Positions 22,433-27,565 of a DNA stretch of 27,565 bases are shown piece after piece. The notes under the pieces were generated by a model that was given only the letters and a program-made list of their open reading frames with translations, did no database searches and was not told the origin of the DNA. Numbering within the stretch: the first letter of the stretch is position 1; every line of letters begins with the position of its first letter. The stretch covers positions 1 through 27,565 of the forward strand of contig JAZNII010000111.1 in assembly GCA_045577415.1 (NCBI GenBank), given 5' to 3'. A program made the position numbers and the translations under genes. This DNA comes from SVTX01 sp045577415 (GTDB taxonomy: Bacteria > Bacillota > Clostridia > Oscillospirales > CAG-272).

Positions 22433-23119
22433 TTAGCCAAGCTTAGCCTGATTAACCTTGATGCCGGGGCCCATTGTGGAAGCAACGGTGCAGCTCTTAA
22501 TGTACTGACCCTTTGCAGCAGCGGGCTTAGCCTTGATGATAGCGCCAAGGAGAGTGTCGAAGTTCTCCTGAAGCTTAGCCTCACCGAAGGATGCCTTACC
22601 GATGGGGCAGTGGATGATGTTGGTCTTGTCAAGTCTGTACTCGATCTTACCTGCCTTAGCTTCAGTAACAGCACGAGCAACGTCAGGAGTAACAGTACCT
22701 GCCTTAGGAGAAGGCATAAGTCCCTTAGGACCGAGAACCTTACCGAGACGACCGATAACACCCATCATGTCGGGAGAAGCGATAACTACGTCGAAATCGA
22801 ACCAGTTTTCCTGCTGGATCTTTTCAGCATACTCAGCGCCGCCTGCGTACTCAGCGCCTGCGTCAAGAGCCTTCTGAACGTTGTCACCCTTTGCGAATAC
22901 GAGAACCTTTACAGATTTACCTGTACCGTTAGGGAGAACAACTGCGCCTCTGACCTGCTGGTCTGCGTGACGGGAGTCAACGCCGAGACGAACGTGTACT
23001 TCAATAGTTTCATCAAACTTTGCCTTAGAAGTCTGGCAAACAAGACCGAGAGCCTCAGAAGGATCGTAGAGTCTGTTCTTTTCAATAAGCTTTACGCTAT
23101 CTGTATATTTCTTTCCCAT
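22433..23119 (-). CDS. rplA: 50S ribosomal protein L1
   Basis: A 228-residue L1, which forms the mobile L1 stalk at the ribosomal E site and in many bacteria represses its own operon. Motifs include GKKYTDSVKLIEK at the N terminus, EVHVRLGVDSRHADQQVRG, VVLPNGTGK, then IASPDMMGVIGRLGKVLGP, LMPSPKAGTVT, and the C-terminal KSCTVASTMGPGIKVN. AGGAGG lies a few nt before ATG 23119, and rplK ends 18 nt upstream. Here the operon ends with rplA: rplJ and rplL, often next, are replaced by a terminator and then dnaA. Confidence 0.97.
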   Translation of the reverse strand: MGKKYTDSVKLIEKNRLYDPSEALGLVCQTSKAKFDETIEVHVRLGVDSRHADQQVRGAVVLPNGTGKSVKVLVFAKGDNVQKALDAGAEYAGGAEYAEKIQQENWFDFDVVIASPDMMGVIGRLGKVLGPKGLMPSPKAGTVTPDVARAVTEAKAGKIEYRLDKTNIIHCPIGKASFGEAKLQENFDTLLGAIIKAKPAAAKGQYIKSCTVASTMGPGIKVNQAKLG

Positions 23120-23137
23120 TTCTACTTACCTCCTTAA

Positions 23138-23563
23138 TTAGTCTTCAACTACAACGCCCATGGAGCGTGCAGTACCAGCTACCATGCTCATAGCAGCCTC
23201 GATAGAGCCTGCGTTGAGGTCGGGCATCTTTGTTTCAGCGATCTTTCTAACCTGCTCGGATGTGATCTTAGCGACTTTATCCTTGTTAGGCTTGCCGGAA
23301 CCGGACTCGATGCCTGCTGCCTTCTTGATAAGAACTGCTGCAGGGGGAGTCTTAGTAATGAAAGTGAAAGAACGGTCAGCGTAAACTGTGATAACAACGG
23401 GGATAATAAGACCGATGTCATTCTTGGTTCTTTCGTTAAATTCCTTTGTAAATACGGGAATAGCAACACCGTACTGACCAAGCGCGGGACCTACGGGAGG
23501 CTGAGGAGTAGCCTTACCTGCAGGGAGCTGCAGCTTGATGTAACCCATAATTTTCTTTGCCAT
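23138..23563 (-). CDS. rplK: 50S ribosomal protein L11
   Basis: A 141-residue L11, part of the GTPase-associated centre of the 50S subunit. Clear motifs are IKLQLPAGKATPQPPVGPAL, GQYGVAIPVFTKEFNERT, the FITKTPPAAVLIKKAAG strand, and the C-terminal rRNA-binding end AGTARSMGVVVED. Start ATG 23563 has GGAGGTG upstream. It is separated from nusG by 117 nt holding a structured leader that resembles an L1-binding site, and from rplA by 18 nt. Confidence 0.97.
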   Translation of the reverse strand: MAKKIMGYIKLQLPAGKATPQPPVGPALGQYGVAIPVFTKEFNERTKNDIGLIIPVVITVYADRSFTFITKTPPAAVLIKKAAGIESGSGKPNKDKVAKITSEQVRKIAETKMPDLNAGSIEAAMSMVAGTARSMGVVVED

Positions 23564-23578
23564 AATAAATTACACCTC

Positions 23579-23648
23579 CAATGTGGTACTTGTGCGGGAG
23601 AATTAAAAATTTTTCTCCCTCCCACTTTGCATCTTTGCGATGCCACTG
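23579..23648 (-). promoter_or_regulatory. Candidate L1-binding leader of rplK-rplA
   Basis: On the - strand RNA, GGCAUC (23644-23639) and GAUGC (23633-23629) form a small hairpin. GUGGGAGGGAG (from 23625) pairs with CUCCCGCAC (ending 23592), and CAGUGG (23648-23643) can pair with CCACAUUG (23586-23579), closing a junction just before the rplK Shine-Dalgarno. The GUGGGAGG/CCACA pattern resembles known L1 operator sites in rplK leaders; the assignment is by resemblance. Confidence 0.55.
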
Positions 23649-23680
23649 TTTTCTTTATAAGAAACAATGAAAGAAATTAA

Positions 23681-24235
23681 TTAATTCTGTGTTTTGAGCT
23701 TGAGCATTTCGGCATCGATCTCGACAGGCATATCTCTGCGTCCGCGCTTTACAAGCACGGTAACGGTCTTGAGATCCTCGGTAATGGACTGAACCACTCC
23801 GTCGTAACCCTCAAACAGTCCGTTAATAACGCTGACCTCGTCTCCAACGTTGAAGCTGAGCTGAACTCTTGCTTCCTCAACGCTTTCAAGGTTCATATCA
23901 AGGACCTCTTTTTCACTTAAGGGCGTAGGACGGGATCCGGGGCCTACGAAGCCGGTAACACCGGTAATGTTTCTGACTGCGTGCCAGCTCTCGTCGGTCA
24001 TTATCATTTTGACGAACACGTAGCTGGGGAAAATCTTCAGCTCCTGAACCTTTTCCTTGTCGCCGTCTTTTTCGATAACCGTTTCAACGGGAACCTTTAT
24101 ATCGTAAATAAGATTTCCAAGTCCGCGATTTTCGACGATCTTTTCAAGGTTAGCCTTAACCTTGTTTTCATAACCCGAATAGGTGTGCGCAACGTACCAT
24201 CTCAGGCCTACATTCATTCCATCAATATCACTCAT
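23681..24235 (-). CDS. nusG: Transcription termination/antitermination factor NusG
   Basis: A 184-residue NusG, the RNA polymerase elongation factor linking transcription to Rho and translation. The NGN domain begins RWYVAHTYSGYENKVKANLE and includes IFPSYVFVKM and WHAVRNITGVTGFVGPG. The C-terminal KOW domain is VGDEVSVINGLFEGYDGVVQ, ending EMLKLKTQN. The start at 24235 has GAGAGGTAG upstream. It follows secE by 25 nt, the standard order. Confidence 0.96.
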   Translation of the reverse strand: MSDIDGMNVGLRWYVAHTYSGYENKVKANLEKIVENRGLGNLIYDIKVPVETVIEKDGDKEKVQELKIFPSYVFVKMIMTDESWHAVRNITGVTGFVGPGSRPTPLSEKEVLDMNLESVEEARVQLSFNVGDEVSVINGLFEGYDGVVQSITEDLKTVTVLVKRGRRDMPVEIDAEMLKLKTQN

Positions 24236-24260
24236 AATCTACCTCTCGATAGTTCTAAGT

Positions 24261-24770
24261 TTAGATAAGAGAAGACAGCGTTCTTACAACGAAACCGAAC
24301 GCTTCATCTATCATAAACAAAGCGAGCGCAACTGCAACCGCAACCACTACAACTACGAGGAAGCTCTTGCGAGTATTTTCCTTGGAAGACCAAACGATCT
24401 TCTTAAGCTCACTCTTTACAGTGCGAAGGAATTCAAAAAGCTTTTTGTGGAATCTGATAATAAGAGCAACTGCGACTGCGATTATACAACCGATGATAAC
24501 ACTGTTGATAATAAGAGTGTTTTTTGTCTCGGCAATAGCCTTGTCTTCGTCACTGCTGCTACCAGAGGAGCTTGAATTCGAATTGCTGCCGGATTCTGTC
24601 TTTCCGGTTGTTTCCTCGGTCTTCTCTGCCGTAGTTTCTTCTACGGACGAGGTTTCCTCGGAGGAAGCGGTAGCGCTATCGGTAGCAAAAACGGAAACTG
24701 TAAAGATTGATACAACCAACACAAGAGACAGGAGAAGGGCGATGAGACTTCTTTTATTTGTGAAAGTCAT
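24261..24770 (-). CDS. secE: Preprotein translocase subunit SecE with long N-terminal extension
   Basis: A 169-residue protein whose C-terminal about 62 residues are a normal SecE: amphipathic helix RTVKSELKKIVWSSKENTRK, then a TM helix VVVVVAVAVALALFMI and short tail. SecE clamps SecY in the translocon. The N-terminal part is unusual: a signal-peptide-like segment (residues 1-29, ending VSVFA), a Ser/Thr/Glu-rich low-complexity linker (about 30-82), and an extra TM helix (about 84-107). If the signal is cleaved, the linker is outside and the following TM brings the SecE core to the cytoplasm, which is topologically consistent. Start ATG 24770 has AGGGGG upstream; a GTG at 24788 would add six residues. 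It lies between rpmG and nusG. Confidence 0.88.
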   Translation of the reverse strand: MTFTNKRSLIALLLSLVLVVSIFTVSVFATDSATASSEETSSVEETTAEKTEETTGKTESGSNSNSSSSGSSSDEDKAIAETKNTLIINSVIIGCIIAVAVALIIRFHKKLFEFLRTVKSELKKIVWSSKENTRKSFLVVVVVAVAVALALFMIDEAFGFVVRTLSSLI

Positions 24771-24784
24771 ATTAGATCCCCCTA

Positions 24785-24946
24785 TCACTTAGACTCTTTG
24801 TGAAGAGTGTGCTTGCGGCAGAACTTACAGAACTTCTTAAGCTCGAGTCTGTCCGGATCATTCTTCTTGTTTTTCTTTGTGTCGTAATTTCTCTGCTTGC
24901 ACTCAGTGCATACGAGAGTAATTTTGACTCTTGCATCATTAGCCAT
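24785..24946 (-). CDS. rpmG: 50S ribosomal protein L33
   Basis: A 53-residue L33 of the zinc-binding (C+) form with two Cys pairs, CTEC (13, 16) and CKFC (40, 43). Other features are ARVKITLVCTECK, NYDTKKNKKN and RLELKKFC. The start ATG 24946 has GGGAGGTG about 8 nt upstream; a longer in-frame extension to 25099 is leader RNA, not coding. It is the first gene of the rpmG-secE-nusG-rplK-rplA transcript, with secE starting 14 nt after its stop. Confidence 0.96.
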   Translation of the reverse strand: MANDARVKITLVCTECKQRNYDTKKNKKNDPDRLELKKFCKFCRKHTLHKESK

Positions 24947-24975
24947 GATTTCGGCACCTCCCATTTGAATTTTAT

Positions 24976-25064
24976 TTGACCGCAAAGCGGTCTTGTGTAC
25001 CTCCCTCTGAAGGGTGTTTGTCCTTTTGCGCACAGGACACAACAAAAAAGCCCTTTGCAGAGGT
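24976..25064 (-). promoter_or_regulatory. Structured 5' leader of the rpmG-secE-nusG operon
   Basis: The roughly 118-nt leader folds visibly. CUCUGCAAAGGG pairs with CCCUUCAGAG (10 bp with a 2-nt bulge), enclosing a UGUCCU...AGGACA hairpin. Then GACCGC and GCGGUC form a perfect hairpin with UUU loop. There is no U tract, so translational or processing control is more likely than termination. A ribosomal-protein leader is possible; I cannot assign a class. Confidence 0.5.
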
Positions 25065-25070
25065 AGAACT

Positions 25071-25099
25071 ATTATATCACAACGAAAAAGGCTTGTCAA
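25071..25099 (-). promoter_or_regulatory. Promoter of the rpmG operon
   Basis: On the - strand, perfect -35 TTGACA (25099-25094), 17-nt spacer, perfect -10 TATAAT (25076-25071). It is among the strongest promoters in the window, as expected for translation genes. Confidence 0.88.
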
Positions 25100-25151
25100 T
25101 AGTTTTTATCTAAAAATTTGAAATATTTTTTTGCTTTTTTTAAAAAATCTA

Positions 25152-25179
25152 TTGACAAACGCAAATTTTATGATATAAT
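25152..25179 (+). promoter_or_regulatory. Promoter of tRNA-Arg
   Basis: Perfect -35 TTGACA (25152-25157), 16-nt spacer, perfect -10 TATAAT (25174-25179). It is about 27 nt upstream of the predicted RNA start region and drives the tRNA. It is divergent from the rpmG promoter. Confidence 0.85.
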
Positions 25180-25212
25180 ATATGGGTACGACAAATGAAG
25201 TACACCGAATAT

Positions 25213-25289
25213 GCGCCGTTAGCTCAGCTGGATAGAGTGTTTGGCTACGAACCAAAAGGTCGGGGGTTCGAATCCCTTACGGCGTGCCA
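25213..25289 (+). tRNA. tRNA-Arg (anticodon ACG)
   Basis: A 77-nt cloverleaf. Acceptor GCGCCGT pairs with ACGGCGT (G1-U72 wobble), the D arm has GCTC/GAGT, the anticodon arm TTTGG/CCAAA has loop CTACGAA with anticodon ACG, and the T arm has TTCGAAT with GGGGG/CCCTT (two G-U pairs). Discriminator G73 and an encoded CCA end at 25289. ACG is normally edited to ICG by TadA to read CGN codons. Confidence 0.96.
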
Positions 25290-25290
25290 A

Positions 25291-25324
25291 GAAAAAGAGC
25301 AAGTCATAAGACTTGCTCTTTTTC
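25291..25324 (+). terminator. Terminator of tRNA-Arg
   Basis: GAAAAAGAGCAAGTC (25291-25305) pairs perfectly with GACTTGCTCTTTTTC (25310-25324) around ATAA, with the T run in the 3' arm. It begins two bases after the CCA end. Confidence 0.9.
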
Positions 25325-25327
25325 TAT

Positions 25328-25505
25328 CCAATCCGAAGGATTGGTATATCATTGACGCACGAAGTGCGGCGTATATCATCAGCCCTACGGGCTGTATATC
25401 ATCACGCGTTAGCGTGCATCTTCCCTTCGGATTGATGATATACAACACTACGTGTTGGTGATATACAATGCTCCGCATTGGTGATATACACGCCTTTGAC
25501 GTGAT
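25328..25505. repeat. Array of mini-hairpins separated by TATATCAT/ATGATATA spacers
   Basis: Seven to eight short hairpins with 4-7 bp stems and 3-4 nt loops occur in a row, for example CGCAC-GAA-GTGCG, GCCC-TAC-GGGC, CACGC-GTTA-GCGTG, ACAC-TAC-GTGT and ATGC-TCC-GCAT. They are spaced about 23 nt apart. The spacers are near-constant: GTATATCATCA in the left half and its reverse complement TGATGATATAC or TGGTGATATAC in the right half, so the array is symmetric about roughly 25410-25430. Stems vary while spacers are kept. No cas genes and no CRISPR-type repeat length. It overlaps no gene. Confidence 0.75.
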
Positions 25506-25540
25506 TAGGATGCGAGATTTCGAATAACTTTGAAAAATTA

Positions 25541-25580
25541 AAAAATCCAACATAGCTATTAAAGTCTATGTTGGATTTTT
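25541..25580. terminator. Bidirectional terminator after the aldolase gene
   Basis: AAAAATCCAACATAG (25541-25555) pairs perfectly with CTATGTTGGATTTTT (25566-25580) around a 10-nt loop. It lies 18 nt after the aldolase stop on the - strand, and also faces the tRNA side. Confidence 0.88.
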
Positions 25581-25598
25581 CTTGTTAAAACAAGATTA

Positions 25599-26540
25599 TT
25601 ACTTGTTATAATATTTTGCAACCTCTTGCGCAACGAGCTTAGCGATAAATTCATAATTCACAGCAGAATCCGCTCCGGAGAAAGATGCCTTGCCGTCACT
25701 GCTGAACAGCTTCATCTTCTTCATGGTCTCCTGCTTGACAGCCTCAACCGCCGCGGGAATCAGGTCGATCAGTCCCTTGTCCATGCTCTGGAATTTTTTG
25801 AATTCAGCCTCAACCGCCGCTACGTTTATATCGGTAAATATGTTGACCTTGCTGATACCTTCCTTGATCGCCTTTCTAAAATCATCATCGGTAAGTCCGG
25901 ATCCTCCGTGAAGCACCAGAGGAACGTCTACGGTGTTGGCGATAGTGCGAATTCTTTCAAAATCAAGCTTGGGGGGCAGCTTGTACGCGCCGTGAGCGTT
26001 ACCAACTGCGATAGCCAACGCGTCAACACCTGTTCTGTCAACGAAGTCCTTAGCCATTTTAGGATCGGTGAAATACGCGGACGGATCTGCAAGATGCGAG
26101 TTTCCCTCAGCAGAGCCCTCGTTGTCACCAACGTGACCTAACTCACCCTCTATAGTAGCGCCGCGGGAATGGGCAATATCAGCCATCTCCTTAACCTTAC
26201 GAACGTTTTCCTCATACGTATCGGTCGAGCAGTCGTACATTACCGAGGTGAATCCGAGATCAAGCGCCTTTACGCAAAGATCAAAGGAAAGACCGTGATC
26301 AAGGTGAACAACGACCGGCACGGACGCCTTCTTTGCCATAGGAATCAAGTAATAGGATACCTCCTCCAGAGGACCGTAAGGCAAAAGTACCTCCGCAGTA
26401 CCCATAATTACAGGCGATCTTGTGGATTCAGCCGCATTGATGATTCCGCGGGCAAGCTCAAGATTAACCGCGTTAAACAAACCGACAGCGTATTGATTTT
26501 TCTTCGCGGGAATCAAAACTTCATTCATATTAACTAACAT
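25599..26540 (-). CDS. Class II (zinc-dependent) ketose-bisphosphate aldolase
   Basis: A 313-residue class II aldolase of the Fba/GatY/KbaY superfamily. Such enzymes cleave fructose- or tagatose-1,6-bisphosphate to dihydroxyacetone phosphate and glyceraldehyde 3-phosphate. Visible are the N-terminal YAVGLFNAVNLELARGII, VVVHLDHGLSFDLCVKAL with the first zinc His, SVMYDCSTDTYEENV, EGELGHVGDNEG, AIAVGNAHGAYK with a zinc His, and LHGGSGLTDDDFRKAI with the third His and phosphate-binding loop, then KVNIFTDIN. Start at ATG 26540 is fixed by GGAGG 8 nt upstream; an in-frame TTG at 26555 overlaps that site. A promoter lies at 26594-26622. Substrate choice between fructose and tagatose bisphosphate cannot be settled here. 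Confidence 0.92.
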   Translation of the reverse strand: MLVNMNEVLIPAKKNQYAVGLFNAVNLELARGIINAAESTRSPVIMGTAEVLLPYGPLEEVSYYLIPMAKKASVPVVVHLDHGLSFDLCVKALDLGFTSVMYDCSTDTYEENVRKVKEMADIAHSRGATIEGELGHVGDNEGSAEGNSHLADPSAYFTDPKMAKDFVDRTGVDALAIAVGNAHGAYKLPPKLDFERIRTIANTVDVPLVLHGGSGLTDDDFRKAIKEGISKVNIFTDINVAAVEAEFKKFQSMDKGLIDLIPAAVEAVKQETMKKMKLFSSDGKASFSGADSAVNYEFIAKLVAQEVAKYYNK

Positions 26541-26593
26541 GATTTTTTCCTCCAAATTTATGATAGAAATTCATGAGACGATTCAATACAAAT

Positions 26594-26622
26594 ATTATAC
26601 AATAAAAAACAAATAAAGTCAA
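26594..26622 (-). promoter_or_regulatory. Promoter of the aldolase gene
   Basis: On the - strand, -35 TTGACT (26622-26617), 17-nt spacer, -10 TATAAT (26599-26594), about 54 bp before the start codon. Confidence 0.8.
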
Positions 26623-26704
26623 TAGTTTACAATAAAAATTATTAACCGAATCCTAAGGCTTTGCGTAAAGGTTCAAAATTATTTGCGGTTTGGTTAGGTT
26701 TTAA

Positions 26705-26865
26705 GGGGAACCCCCCACTTGTGCGGTTCCCCGCTTCGCCCTTGGCGAAGCCCCCCTCCGTGGCGCTTTGGAAGGATAAGGGAAGTTTCGCCTCTGCGGA
26801 GGCGACCAACGCTACGCGCGTTGGATCAGCGCAAGCTTTTTGAAAAAGCTTGGCAAAAACTTTTT
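26705..26865. repeat. Series of four hairpins plus a dispersed palindrome
   Basis: Four stems lie in order: GGGGAACC/GGTTCCCC (26705-26732), GCTTCGCC/GGCGAAGC (26733-26751), TCGCCTC/GAGGCGA (26788-26805) and CCAACGC/GCGTTGG (26806-26824). After them comes AGCTTTTTGAAAAAGCT (26834-26850) and TGGCAAAAACTTTTT, the dispersed repeat also seen at 2551, 18788 and 19082. The region is GC-rich compared with its flanks and has no credible ORF. It lies just after the stop of the oxidoreductase gene and may also terminate it. Confidence 0.6.
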
Positions 26866-26891
26866 AAATGGTTTTCTCCCCCTGCAAATCC

Positions 26892-27565
26892 TCAATCATC
26901 AAAGCTCTGCATATATTTGTGCATGGTTTCGGCAACTATTTTGGAGTGGGCGACGGCTTCAACGACGGTTCGCGCGCCAAGAACGACATCACCGCTGGCG
27001 AAGATTCCGGGGCGGGTGGTGTTTCCGTACTCGTCGGCGATAAGCAGACCGCGTGAGCTTGTGTCAAGTCCCTTTGTTGTGTTGACAATGACGTTCTGGG
27101 GTCCTTGGCTGATAGAGACTATCACGCTGTCAGCTTCATAGAGCTTCTCGCTTCCCTCTACGTCGGTGAAGCTTCCGTCCTCGTTCTCGATAACGTCGCA
27201 GAAGATAACTCCCTCGTCCACGATCTCGACGGGTCGCTTATTGTACTCGAACATAGTGCCTTCAAGCTTTGCGTAGCTGTATTCGTAGTCGCTTGCGGCG
27301 ACCTTTTTCGTCAAGGAAAAGCAGGTCAGATATTCGACGCCGTGTCGTATAGCGGTACGAGCTACGTCCATCGCCGCGTTGCCCGCTCCAATGACGATAA
27401 CTCTCTGACCGAGCTTAAATGAGTCGGGAGAGTTGAGATAGTTGATTCCGAAATGAACGTGACCGAGAGTCTCGCCCTTGATGTGGAGCGCGTTTGGCTT
27501 CCATACTCCCGTTCCCACGAATATCGCCTTGTATCCGTCGCGGAAAAGGTCGTCGATGCCGATAG
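26892..27565 (-). CDS. GltD-like NAD(P)H/FAD oxidoreductase, 3' part
   Basis: The frame runs from the window edge to TGA at 26892-26894, about 224 residues, so the start lies outside. The visible part is the C-terminal half of a glutamate synthase small-subunit type flavoprotein. It has GTGVWKPNALHIKGE, the second Rossmann motif VIVIGAGNAAMDVARTAIRHG, an ADSVIVSISQGPQN segment, and the FAD-closing GIFASGDVVLGARTVVEAVA. These proteins pass electrons from NAD(P)H via FAD to a partner. Candidates are the glutamate synthase beta subunit, NfnB-like or related Fe-S oxidoreductases; the N-terminal cluster region that would separate these is not in the window. A Met at 27518 is internal, not the start. 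Confidence 0.88.
   Translation of the reverse strand, partial: IGIDDLFRDGYKAIFVGTGVWKPNALHIKGETLGHVHFGINYLNSPDSFKLGQRVIVIGAGNAAMDVARTAIRHGVEYLTCFSLTKKVAASDYEYSYAKLEGTMFEYNKRPVEIVDEGVIFCDVIENEDGSFTDVEGSEKLYEADSVIVSISQGPQNVIVNTTKGLDTSSRGLLIADEYGNTTRPGIFASGDVVLGARTVVEAVAHSKIVAETMHKYMQSFDD

Noticed and set aside
25328..25505. CRISPR array
   Set aside because: The constant elements are only 9-12 nt and invert halfway, and the variable parts are palindromes. No cas genes are present.

Overview
This window is a chromosomal segment of an anaerobic, low-to-mid GC member of the Bacillota, most likely class Clostridia (inferred from gene order and protein type; no rRNA is present to fix the taxon). The main clues are a pyruvate:ferredoxin oxidoreductase, the dnaA-dnaN-recF-remB-gyrB-gyrA replication block, the rpmG-secE-nusG-rplK-rplA block, and near-consensus sigma-A type promoters with 16-17 nt spacers.

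Layout. 2-2533 (+): 3' part of nifJ. 2628-3108 (-): a promoter, structured RNA and small Cys-rich ORF cassette (copy 1). 3262-6229 (-): PHP-domain phosphoesterase, MATE transporter and CBM9-like protein, probably one operon. 6520-9327 (+): membrane-anchored unknown protein, CCA-adding enzyme and a small membrane protein overlapping it. 9460-10319 (+): two further tandem RNA/small-ORF cassettes (copies 3 and 2). 10339-22081 (-): lipoprotein, gyrA, mreD, mreC, gyrB, remB, recF, dnaN and dnaA, listed by coordinate and transcribed from dnaA towards the lipoprotein, with DnaA-box-like sites in three intergenic regions (probable oriC). 22433-24946 (-): rplA, rplK, nusG, secE, rpmG with leader structures. 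25213-25289 (+): tRNA-Arg(ACG), followed by an array of mini-hairpins. 25599-26540 (-): class II ketose-bisphosphate aldolase. 26892-27565 (-): 3' part of a GltD-like oxidoreductase.

The most interesting signal is the three-copy cassette. Each copy has a TTGAxx/TAxAAT promoter with a 17-nt spacer. The predicted 5' end of the transcript pairs perfectly with a distal segment 103-163 nt away. A conserved UUGGUAAAA lies inside the enclosed region, a UUCG or UUCC terminator hairpin with a U tract follows, and 21-25 nt later there is a small ORF starting with a conserved VIDI(T/S)G(x)EL motif. Helix sequences differ between copies while pairing is kept, which is covariation-type evidence. Two copies encode a six-Cys protein with a CCCDEC motif; the third stops before the Cys-rich part. 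I do not recognise this as a described RNA or protein family.

Other notable points are mreC-mreD inserted between gyrB and gyrA, a SecE with an added signal peptide and Ser/Thr/Glu-rich segment, Gly at the GyrA position equivalent to E. coli Asp87, and several families of intergenic palindromic repeats.
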